From contig DBRE01000062.1 of NCBI GenBank assembly GCA_002305535.1, forward strand, positions 1 through 21,635: 21,635 bases of DNA, written 5' to 3'. The notes below the pieces were generated by a model. The model did not search any database, was not told the origin of the DNA, and saw only the letters and a program-made list of their open reading frames with translations. The translations under genes were made by a program, and so were the position numbers. Source of the DNA: Syntrophomonas sp. UBA1376 (GTDB lineage Bacteria > Bacillota > Syntrophomonadia > Syntrophomonadales > Syntrophomonadaceae). Below are positions 14,669 through 21,635 of this stretch, piece after piece. Each line of letters begins with the position of its first letter. Position 1 is the first letter of the stretch.

Positions 14669-17365
14669 TTGCAGAGGGTGAAGTTTACTATTAACGGAAA
14701 GGAGGTTGAAGTCCCGGTAGGCAGCACAATTCTTCAGGCTGCAGAAATGGTAGGCATTGATATTCCTCGCCTATGTTACGATCCTGATTTGAGTCCACTG
14801 GGAGCCTGTCGTCTATGCGTGGTAGAAGTAAAGGGCAATCGACTGTTGCCGGCCTCATGTGTTACCCCGGTAACAGAAGGCATGGAAGTACAGACTGAAT
14901 CGCCGGCAGTAATCGAGGCACGCAAAACGATACTGGAACTCCTGATAGCTAATCATCCCTTGGACTGCATGACCTGTGACAAAATGGGGGATTGCAGACT
15001 AGCTGATTATTGTTATCGCTACAATGTGAAAGAAAGCCCTTTCACAGGAGATCAGCATGATTACGCCATTGATGATAGCAACCCTTTCATAATTCGGGAT
15101 CTGAACAAGTGTATCCTTTGCGGTGCTTGTGTACGAGCCTGTGAAGAAATGACGGGCCAGGACAATTTGTCCTATCTCTACCGCGGCTTTGACCGTAAGG
15201 CTACTACTGCAGCAGACGTACCCTATATCGAGTCTGACTGTGTATTTTGCGGTCAGTGTGTGGCGGTTTGCCCAACCGGGGCTTTGATCGAAAAATCCAT
15301 GTCCGGACAGGCTAGACGGTGGGATATTGACAAAGTTCGTACTACTTGTCCGTTTTGTGGAACAGGATGCAATTTCGATTTAGCAGTAAAGGACGGCAAA
15401 GTTATCGGCGTTCTTTCTGCTGAAGATGCTCCGGTCAACGGACGCATGTTGTGCGTAAAGGGACGTTTTGGCTGGGATTTCATATATAATGAGCGTCGCC
15501 TTACTACACCGCTGATCAAAAAGAACGGTCAGTTTGTAGAAGCGTCCTGGGATGAAGCTTACGATTTGATCGCTGAAAAACTGAACGGTATCAAAGATCA
15601 GTATGGTCCTGATTCATTTGCCGCTTTAAGTTCAGCACGTTGTACCAATGAGGAAAACTATTTGGTGCAGAAGTTTACCAGAGCACATATGGGAACTAAT
15701 AATGTAGACCATTGCGCTCGTACCTGACACGCGCCGACTGTGGCCGGTCTGGCCACTACATTCGGAAGCGGTGCTATGACCAATCCGATTTCTGAGATTA
15801 CAGATGAGACCGAACTCATGCTGTTAATAGGAACTAATGCCACGGAAGCCCATCCAATTATCGGGTATAAAATGCGGCAAGCTGCCCGCCGGGGAGCCAA
15901 GATGATCGTCTGTGATCCCCGTCGCATTGATCTGGTAGACGAAGCAGATTATTGGCTGCAACTCAAACCCGGTACCGATATACCGCTCCTCAATGGTTTA
16001 ATGCATATCATTATCAAAGAAGGCTTAGAAGATAAAAACTTCGTTGCTGAACGCACCGAGAATTATGAAGCCCTCAAAGAAACGGTGCAAAACTACCCAC
16101 CGGAATACGTATCAGAATTGACCGGGATATCGGTGGAAGACCTTTATGCGGTCGCTCGCCTCTATGCTAACACCGACAAAGCTATGATTTTCTATACCCT
16201 GGGTATCACTGAGCATATCTGCGGAACCCGCAATGTAATGAGCATTGCCAATCTAGCCATGCTGACCGGACATCTGGGCCGGCCTGGTACAGGAGTATGC
16301 CCCATGCGCGGTCAGAACAATGTGCAGGGTGCCTGTGATATGGGGGCTCTGCCCAATGTGTATCCCGGTTATCAAGCAGTTACCAACGATGAAATCCGTC
16401 AGAAGTTTGAGCAGAGTTGGGGAGTATCCCTACCTGCCAAAGTGGGCCTGAAGATCCCTGAGATGTTCGAAGCTGCCCATGAAGGCAAGGTCAAAGCTAT
16501 GTATATTCTGGGTGAAAACCCAGTGTTGACTGACCCCAACAGCAATCATATCCGCGCTGCTTTAGAAAAACTTGATTTTCTAGTGGTTCAGGAATTATTC
16601 CTTTCTGAAACTGCCGAATATGCCGATGTGATTTTGCCGGCAGCCAGTTTTGCCGAATGTAATGGAACCTTTACCAATACAGAACGGCGTGTACAAAGGG
16701 TGCGTCAAGCCATCGAACCAATTCCCGGTCAAGCCAACTGGCAGACCATTTGCCAGATGTCAACCAAACTAGGTTATCCTATGGAGTATGAACATCCCAG
16801 CGACATTTGGAATGAAATGGCCTCTTTAACTCCATCCATGGCTGGAATCAATTATCAGCGGCTGGAGAACAGCTCTTTACAGTGGCCTTGCCCCACAGAA
16901 GACCATCCGGGAACTCCTTATCTGCATAAGGGCAAGTTTACCCGCGGACTGGGACTATTCCAGCCGTCAGACCATATTCCAGCTGGAGAAATGCCGGATA
17001 AAGAATACCCGTTCCTGCTATCAACGGGACGAATTCTCTTCCATTACAATGTTACTACTCCTTATTCAGAAGGTATTGCTAGTGTCTGGGACAAAGAAAT
17101 GGCTGAGATCCATCCTGAGGATGCTGAAAAGTTGGGACTGGTTACCGGTCAGCAGGTTAAGATCCAATCCCGTCGCGGGGAAGTGATCTCTGCTGTTAAA
17201 GTAACGGATCGGGTACAACCCGGAATGGTATGGATGTCTTTCCATTATGCTGCTACTCCTACCAACGCTTTGACCAGCGATGCTTTGGATCCTGTCACCG
17301 GAACCGGTGAGTATAAGGTATGCGCGGTCAGAATAGAGAAGATCCCGGAGGTTGCTCATGCGTAA
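14669..17365 (+). CDS. fdhA: Selenocysteine-containing formate dehydrogenase catalytic subunit
   Basis: Oxidises formate to CO2 (or the reverse) at a Mo- or W-bis-pterin site; 898 residues with UGA (15725-15727) read as Sec353. Translation continues in frame through the UGA, in the motif HCART-U-HAPTVAGLATTFG that is typical of the active site. The N-terminal half resembles NuoG. It has a [2Fe-2S] domain (C36, C47, C50, C64), a His-Cys [4Fe-4S] site (NHPLDCMTC...GDC...YC) and two ferredoxin-type clusters (KCILCGACVRAC and DCVFCGQCVAVC). The molybdopterin part begins with CPFCGTGC and ends in a beta-barrel (EIHPEDAEKLGLVTGQQVKI). There is no Tat signal, so it is cytoplasmic. I favour TTG 14669, 8 nt after GGAAGGAG; GTG 14660 and 14663 overlap or abut that SD. 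The partners NuoE and NuoF are encoded in the same operon. A functional selABCD system must exist elsewhere. Confidence 0.96.
15725..15756 (+). promoter_or_regulatory. Bacterial SECIS element and Sec-coding UGA of fdhA
   Basis: Immediately after the UGA at 15725-15727 a hairpin forms from gtggcc (15740-15745) and ggccac (15751-15756), with apical loop GGTCT (15746-15750). The GGUCU loop and its distance of 18 nt from the end of the UGA match the known SECIS of E. coli formate dehydrogenase, recognised by SelB. This makes readthrough as selenocysteine much more likely than a nonsense mutation. Confidence 0.93.
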
Positions 17366-18389
17366 GGTGGCCATTGAGGAAGCTGTTGGCTTACCCCTGG
17401 GACATGATATAACTGAGATATTGCCGGGCAAGGTCAAACGCAGGGCCTTTCAACGAGGGCATGTAGTCAGCGCCCAGGATATACCGAGGCTGCGTAGTCT
17501 AGGCAAAGAACACATCTATGTGTGGGAAGCTGACGATCATCTGGTTCATGAAGATGAAGCGGCTATGCGCCTGGCTCGCTCTGCGGCAGGTTTCGGGGTT
17601 AGTATAAGCACGCCTAATCAAGGTCGAGTTAATTTGCAAGCGGCTGTACCCGGCTTGTTGAAGGTTCGAGTCAGTCAGCTACAGTGGATCAACAACTGTG
17701 ATGATATCATTTTTGCTACCCTGCATAACAATTTGGTGGTAAAGAAAAACCAAATTGTTGCTGGAACCAGAATCATACCGCTGGCTATCAAAAAAGAACT
17801 TTTGCTGGAGGCCGAACACTTGGCAAGTCAACCTCTGCCCCTAGTAGAGATAAAACCTTTTCAGTCTTTATGGGTGGGCGTGGTGACGACCGGCAGTGAA
17901 GTCAACAGCGGGCTGATTCGCGATGGGTTCAATTATATCTTGCGCCAAAAGGTAAATGCCTTAGGGGGCAGATGGATGGGCCATACAATTGTGCCCGATG
18001 ATCCGGAATTAATTGCCGGAGAAATCAACAATTTTGTCGTCGAAGGAGCTCAGTTAATTTTGGTAACTGGAGGTATGTCTGTGGATGCAGATGATGCTAC
18101 CCCCAAAGGTATCCGCACCAGCGGTGCTCAGGTAGTGTTTCATGGTGCTCCGGTTTTACCTGGGTCACACTTTATGCTGGCCTACTTGGGTCGGGTTCCC
18201 ATTTGTGGAGTACCCGGTGGAGCTCTGTTCAATAAGGTGACCACTCTGGATTTAGTGCTACCGCGTATTTTTGCGGATGAGCGCATTTCCCGGGCTGACA
18301 TGTCTGCCCTGGGACATGGTGGTCTTTGTCAGGAATGCCAATCGTGTCATTATCCGAATTGTTCTTTTGGTAAAACGACCCCATTTTAG
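17358..18389 (+). CDS. Molybdopterin-binding protein, MoeA/Mog-type C-terminal domain with Cys-rich tail
   Basis: A 343-residue protein with a C-terminal MPT-binding domain, probably for metal insertion or for handling the pterin cofactor of the adjacent formate dehydrogenase. The cofactor-domain motifs are intact: VVTTGSEVNSGLIRD, LVTGGMSVDADD and VLPGSHFMLAYLGRVPICGV. The N-terminal half (about 1-165) lacks the SAxDGYA and RxGED motifs of a full MoeA. The extreme C-terminus has CQECQSCHYPNCSFGK, four spaced cysteines that could hold an Fe-S cluster or zinc. ATG 17358 lies 7 nt after GGAGG; the gene overlaps the fdhA end by 8 bp, so translation is coupled. The adjacent gene encodes a second, different MoeA-like protein. 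Family assignment is firm; the exact step is inferred. Confidence 0.85.
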   Translation: MRKVAIEEAVGLPLGHDITEILPGKVKRRAFQRGHVVSAQDIPRLRSLGKEHIYVWEADDHLVHEDEAAMRLARSAAGFGVSISTPNQGRVNLQAAVPGLLKVRVSQLQWINNCDDIIFATLHNNLVVKKNQIVAGTRIIPLAIKKELLLEAEHLASQPLPLVEIKPFQSLWVGVVTTGSEVNSGLIRDGFNYILRQKVNALGGRWMGHTIVPDDPELIAGEINNFVVEGAQLILVTGGMSVDADDATPKGIRTSGAQVVFHGAPVLPGSHFMLAYLGRVPICGVPGGALFNKVTTLDLVLPRIFADERISRADMSALGHGGLCQECQSCHYPNCSFGKTTPF

Positions 18390-18401
18390 GAGGTTTCGGA
18401 A

Positions 18402-19628
18402 TTGTACGAAGACATCGATCTGGAACAAGCTTGGCGGCTATTACAAGAGCACAGTCCCTCTTTGCGGCATGAAGTAGTATCTGCTACTGCTGCTCTGGGG
18501 CGAATCCTAGCCCAAACGTTGTATGCTGGACAAGATCTGCCTCCTCAAGCCCAGTCCGCTGTAGACGGATATGCACTGGGGGAAAATCACGGCATGGATA
18601 ATAATCCATATGTGCTATGTGGTAGCCTATCAACCGCTGAGTCTGCTTCGGCAGTTCTGGATAAAGGACACGCTAAAGCCGTTAATACCGGAGGGGTTTT
18701 GCCCTTGGGAACTGTGGCAGTCATTCCCCATGAAAAGGTGAGTGTCAAAGGTGAGCATCTCTATTTGTTAGGTAAGGTCAAGCCCGGTGACTGTATTAAA
18801 AGAGCCGGTGAAGATTTTGCTCGCAATGAAAGACTGCTGACCGCCGGTACCCAGGTAGACCCTACTGCGCTTGGTCTTTTGGCCGCATTCGGTATTGATG
18901 TGGTTGAAGTACTGGAACGACCGCGAGTAGCCATAATATGTTTGGCAGATAACATTGTTCCCCGGGGAATCGAGCCGGGTAGCGGACAAATGAGGGACAG
19001 CAATGGCCCCATGCTGAGTGGATTTGTCAGCGAGCAGGGCGGCATCACAGTTGCTCTGCATTATCCACCTCATACTGGGGGATCGCTGAACATCGTGTTG
19101 CAGGAGTTGTCCCGCCAAACTGAACTGGTGTTGCTGGTCGGAGGAACTTATCAAGATGGTGAAAATACCAGCCGTTTACTAATGGAGGATGTGGGTGCCC
19201 AGGTTATCTTTTGGGGTGTCTCCATCCAACCGGGCAGTCATGCGGGAGCTGGTAAACTCGGAAATTGTCTACTGCTGTCACTGTCAGGGAATCCGGCAGC
19301 TTGTGCGGTAAACTATCATTTATATGCTGCACCAGTAATGCGCAACCTGCAGGGAATGCCCTGGTATTACCGACAGGTTACAGCCAGATGCCGTAACGGG
19401 TTTCCAAAAAAAACAGGTTCAAGACGTTTTGTGCGCGGCAGGGCTTGCTGGCAGAATAGTGGCTGGGAGGTCGAAGTACTCCCTGGACAAAAGCCCAGTA
19501 TGCTACGCTCATGGCTGGGATGCAATGCACTGATCGATCTACCGCCGGGCAGCGGGCCGATCGCGGAAGGAGAAGAGGTTCGAGTCCTGCTGCTAACGGA
19601 TTATACGGTCAGTTTAGTTGAGGATTAA
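18402..19628 (+). CDS. Divergent MoeA-like molybdopterin cofactor protein
   Basis: A 408-residue protein with the MoeA layout (MoeA inserts Mo or W into molybdopterin). It keeps the N-terminal QSAVDGYALG and KRAGEDFARNERLLTAGTQV motifs and the later DSNGPMLSGF. It departs from MoeA in the cofactor-binding domain. The usual TGDEL is CLADNIV, GGVSVGxxD is GGTYQDGEN and LPGNP is LSGNP. These residues bind pterin or take part in catalysis in characterised MoeA. It may therefore be a non-catalytic partner of the preceding molybdopterin-binding protein, which has those motifs intact. The start is TTG 18402, 7 nt after TAGGAGGT (18387-18394). It lies 12 bp after its upstream neighbour and 35 bp before nuoE. 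Confidence 0.85.
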   Translation: MYEDIDLEQAWRLLQEHSPSLRHEVVSATAALGRILAQTLYAGQDLPPQAQSAVDGYALGENHGMDNNPYVLCGSLSTAESASAVLDKGHAKAVNTGGVLPLGTVAVIPHEKVSVKGEHLYLLGKVKPGDCIKRAGEDFARNERLLTAGTQVDPTALGLLAAFGIDVVEVLERPRVAIICLADNIVPRGIEPGSGQMRDSNGPMLSGFVSEQGGITVALHYPPHTGGSLNIVLQELSRQTELVLLVGGTYQDGENTSRLLMEDVGAQVIFWGVSIQPGSHAGAGKLGNCLLLSLSGNPAACAVNYHLYAAPVMRNLQGMPWYYRQVTARCRNGFPKKTGSRRFVRGRACWQNSGWEVEVLPGQKPSMLRSWLGCNALIDLPPGSGPIAEGEEVRVLLLTDYTVSLVED

Positions 19629-19663
19629 TGATAGTCAATAGTGTGGGGAGGTGAAAACTAACA

Positions 19664-20110
19664 ATGTCAGCTTATATAAACATCATCCAAGAGTATAAAG
19701 ATATCCCGGGTGGTTTGATAGAGGCCTATCATGCTCTGCAGAGAGAATACAATTATATTCCCGAGGATGCCATTGCCGAGGCGGCTAAGATTTTCGGCGT
19801 TTCCGAAGCCAGAGCCTATGGAGTAGCCACTTTCTATTCCTATTTCAAGGTTGGTGAGAGAGGACGCTATGTGATCCGTATTTGTGAAAGTGCTCCCTGC
19901 CACGTTGCCGGTGCAGCAGAAGTGGTCAAAGCTCTGGAGCAGCAGTTGGGAATAAAGATGGGAGAAACAACTGGTGATGGCAAGTTTACCTTAGAGTTTT
20001 GCGAATGTGTGGGACAGTGCCAGGCAACACCCGTCATCACTGTTAACAGCAAACCCTATCTGGATGTATCGCCGGAAAAGATACCCGGCATTCTGTCTGA
20101 ATGTCAGTAG
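19664..20110 (+). CDS. NuoE-like [2Fe-2S] subunit of the formate dehydrogenase complex
   Basis: A thioredoxin-fold [2Fe-2S] protein (148 residues) equivalent to the 24-kDa subunit of complex I and of NAD-linked hydrogenases and formate dehydrogenases. The cluster ligands appear as CESAPC (a C-x4-C pair) and CECVGQC (containing C-x3-C). The N-terminal helical part (ALQREYNYIPEDAIAEAAKIFGVSEARAYGVATFYSYF) is highly characteristic. The start is ATG 19664, 9 nt after GGGGAGGTG. It sits 16 bp before the NuoF-like gene and most likely relays electrons between the NuoF flavin site and FdhA. A free-standing complex I is not indicated because no other nuo gene is visible. Confidence 0.94.
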   Translation: MSAYINIIQEYKDIPGGLIEAYHALQREYNYIPEDAIAEAAKIFGVSEARAYGVATFYSYFKVGERGRYVIRICESAPCHVAGAAEVVKALEQQLGIKMGETTGDGKFTLEFCECVGQCQATPVITVNSKPYLDVSPEKIPGILSECQ

Positions 20111-20126
20111 AGCAGAAAGGAGGGCA

Positions 20127-21356
20127 ATGTCTGTGGCTGAGGAAATGCGCATCGTACTGCGCAATTACGGTAAAATAGACCCATTGAATATTGAAGATTA
20201 CTTAAAGGCAGGTGGATATAAAGGTCTGGAAAAGGCGCGTGCCATGAGCCAGATCGATTTGATCAATGAAGTAAAGAAATCCGGTTTACGTGGAAGAGGG
20301 GGAGCCGGTTTTAATGCTGGAGCCAAGTGGTCTTTTTCTTATAATACCGGAGCCGAAGTGAAATATGTCGTCTGCAATGCTGACGAAGGGGAACCAGGAA
20401 CGTATAAAGACCGGATCATTATGGAAAATGATCCCCAAAGCCTCTTGGAAGGCATGGCTATCTGCGGTTATGCTATCGGGGCACAAAAGGGCTATATCTA
20501 CTGCCGGGGTGAATATCCCTATGTGGTGGATATTCTAAACCAAGCTATAGATCAGGCTAAAGCCAAAGGTGTACTGGGCGACTTTGATATTGAAGTCAGA
20601 ATGGGAGCCGGGGCTTATGTATGCGGTGAAGAAACTGCCCTGATCGAATCCATCGAAGGACATCGCGGTGAACCGCGCTTCAAACCCCCCTTCCCGCCGG
20701 TGGCAGGGTTATGGAGCAATCCCACCATTGTCAACAACGTAGAAACCTTTGCCAATATTCCAGTCATCCTGGAAAAGGGAGCCGATTGGTACAGTTCCAT
20801 TGGGGCCAAATCATATCCAGGCACCAAAGTGCTCACTCTGACTGGTGATGTGAATAACCGTATCTTTATCGAAGTACCAACCGATACCACCATACGTCAG
20901 GTGATTTATGACTTTGGTGGCGGTATACCGGACAATAAGAAGTTCAAAGCAGTACAAATTGGTGGAACATCCGGGGGATTCATTCCTGAAAGTTTACTGG
21001 ACACCAGTATCGACTTTGATTCCATGAGCGGTATCGGTGCTGCGTTAGGATCGGGTGCAGTTTTTGTGATGGATGAAACCCGAGATATAGTTGACGTAGT
21101 TCAACGCATCACCAAATTCTTTGAGCATGAATCCTGTGGTAAATGTACACCATGCCGCGAAGGAACCAAGCGCATGAATGAGATAATTTGCCGCTTGAAT
21201 TCTGGTCAGGGTCTAGCTTATGATTTGACTACCTTGGAGAAACTGGGCCGAGTCATGAGTGTAGCCTGCTTATGTGGATTAGGGCAAGCTGCCCCAGCAC
21301 CAGTTTTAACGACATTAAAACATTTTGCGGATGATTATTCCGCTCACTTGAATTAA
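20127..21356 (+). CDS. NuoF-like NADH/FMN subunit of the formate dehydrogenase complex
   Basis: A flavoprotein that exchanges electrons with NAD(H) (409 residues). It has the glycine-rich GLRGRGGAGFNAGAKW motif, the NADH/FMN-binding NADEGEPGTYKDR motif, the GAGAYVCGEETALIESIEG motif, and the [4Fe-4S] motif ESCGKCTPCREGTKR plus a downstream Cys (VACLCGLG). It lacks the extra N-terminal thioredoxin-like and C-terminal two-cluster ferredoxin domains seen in the long HydB/HylB versions, so it is the short form. I chose ATG 20127, preceded by AAAGGAGGG; the frame is open upstream to 20007 but that part lies in the NuoE gene. With FdhA and the NuoE-like subunit it makes an NAD-linked formate dehydrogenase; electron bifurcation with ferredoxin is possible but not demonstrable here. 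Confidence 0.94.
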   Translation: MSVAEEMRIVLRNYGKIDPLNIEDYLKAGGYKGLEKARAMSQIDLINEVKKSGLRGRGGAGFNAGAKWSFSYNTGAEVKYVVCNADEGEPGTYKDRIIMENDPQSLLEGMAICGYAIGAQKGYIYCRGEYPYVVDILNQAIDQAKAKGVLGDFDIEVRMGAGAYVCGEETALIESIEGHRGEPRFKPPFPPVAGLWSNPTIVNNVETFANIPVILEKGADWYSSIGAKSYPGTKVLTLTGDVNNRIFIEVPTDTTIRQVIYDFGGGIPDNKKFKAVQIGGTSGGFIPESLLDTSIDFDSMSGIGAALGSGAVFVMDETRDIVDVVQRITKFFEHESCGKCTPCREGTKRMNEIICRLNSGQGLAYDLTTLEKLGRVMSVACLCGLGQAAPAPVLTTLKHFADDYSAHLN

Positions 21357-21386
21357 ACTAAACGGATGCGAAAGGACGGGAATGAG

Positions 21387-21635
21387 ATGAACTTTATGAC
21401 TCCTGCAGAAGTAGCAGTAGCAGTATGTAATGCTGGTAAAGCAAAAGCGGAAATGCCTTTATTGAAACTGATAGCCATGGGTATACTGGCTGGTGTTTAC
21501 ATTGGCTTTGGAGCTAACTTGGCTACCAAAGTAGGATCTGCACCTGACGCTGATTCAGCTATAGGCATTTTCCTATTCGGAGCCGTGTTCTCCGTGGGCT
21601 TGATGATGGTAGTTATCGCCGGTTCCGAGTTGTTT
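21387..21635 (+). CDS. Formate/nitrite transporter (FNT) family channel, N-terminal part (3' end outside window)
   Basis: The first 83 codons of an FNT-family membrane channel, which moves formate (or related small anions) across the cytoplasmic membrane. It begins MNFMTPAEVAVAVCNAGKAK, continues with hydrophobic segment 1 (LIAMGILAGVYIGFGANLAT) and segment 2 (FGAVFSVGLMMVVIAGSELF), and breaks off at SELF, just where the family's conserved loop begins. The start is ATG 21387, preceded by AAAGGACGGG; ATG 21396 is an alternative. It follows nuoF by 30 bp and reads as part of the formate dehydrogenase operon, where a formate import or export step is expected. Direction of transport cannot be told from this fragment. 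Confidence 0.92.
   Translation, partial: MNFMTPAEVAVAVCNAGKAKAEMPLLKLIAMGILAGVYIGFGANLATKVGSAPDADSAIGIFLFGAVFSVGLMMVVIAGSELF

Noticed and set aside
15725..15727. In-frame stop splitting fdhA into two genes or a pseudogene
   Set aside because: The frame continues unchanged, the UGA is at the conserved Sec position and a SECIS hairpin follows; this is selenocysteine.
1..21635. CRISPR arrays, tRNA or rRNA genes, transposases
   Set aside because: I looked for regularly spaced repeats, tRNA-like cloverleaf ends and transposase motifs and saw none.

Overview
The window looks like a chromosomal segment of an anaerobic, hydrogen- and formate-metabolising Firmicute (class Clostridia). A Syntrophomonas-like syntroph is my best guess, but no marker gene settles it. 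The hints are a complete NiFe-hydrogenase maturation set, a selenocysteine-containing NAD-linked formate dehydrogenase of the three-subunit (FdhA/NuoE/NuoF) type, strong AGGAGG-type ribosome binding sites with several TTG and GTG starts, and moderate GC content. All recognisable genes are on the + strand.

Layout. (1) 1-128: the 3' end of a ComEC-like metallo-hydrolase gene. (2) 227-1621: a MATE-family exporter, then about 260 bp with repeat-like sequence. (3) 1880-3734: a three-gene cluster of a DUF3842 protein, an FmdE-family protein with a C-terminal zinc ribbon, and an unusual fusion of a CooT-type nickel-binding domain to a histidine-rich DUF4198-like domain, closed by a hairpin terminator. 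(4) 3735-4421: about 690 bp of non-coding DNA with an extended -10 promoter, a candidate structured leader RNA and a strong intrinsic terminator. (5) 4422-8053: a Tat-exported group 1-type NiFe hydrogenase (small subunit, large subunit, cytochrome b, maturation protease). (6) 8155-13778: hypA, hypB, hypF, hypC, hypD, hypE. (7) 13779-14660: about 880 bp of non-coding DNA with interleaved inverted repeats, a block shared with region 4, and a promoter, probable molybdenum/tungsten-cofactor (Moco) riboswitch and terminator just ahead of the next operon. (8) 14669-21635: the formate dehydrogenase operon, comprising selenoprotein fdhA (UGA at 15725, with an adjacent SECIS hairpin), two MoeA-like cofactor proteins, NuoE-like and NuoF-like subunits, and the start of an FNT-family formate channel that runs off the window.

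How it fits together. Hyp proteins build the NiFe(CN)2CO centre of the hydrogenase, which faces outside the membrane and passes electrons to or from the quinone pool through cytochrome b. The CooT fusion is a plausible nickel store or donor for it, especially as HypB here lacks an N-terminal nickel-binding motif. The formate dehydrogenase needs a Mo- or W-bis-pterin cofactor; its operon carries its own cofactor-insertion genes and appears to be controlled by a cofactor-sensing riboswitch. NuoE/NuoF link it to NAD(H), and the FNT channel would move formate across the membrane. Together the two operons give interconvertible H2 and formate routes, as expected of a syntroph or of a flexible anaerobe.

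The least explained parts are the leader in front of the hydrogenase operon, the 41-nt block it shares with the region ahead of the formate dehydrogenase operon, the CooT-DUF4198 fusion, and the two complementary-looking MoeA-like proteins.
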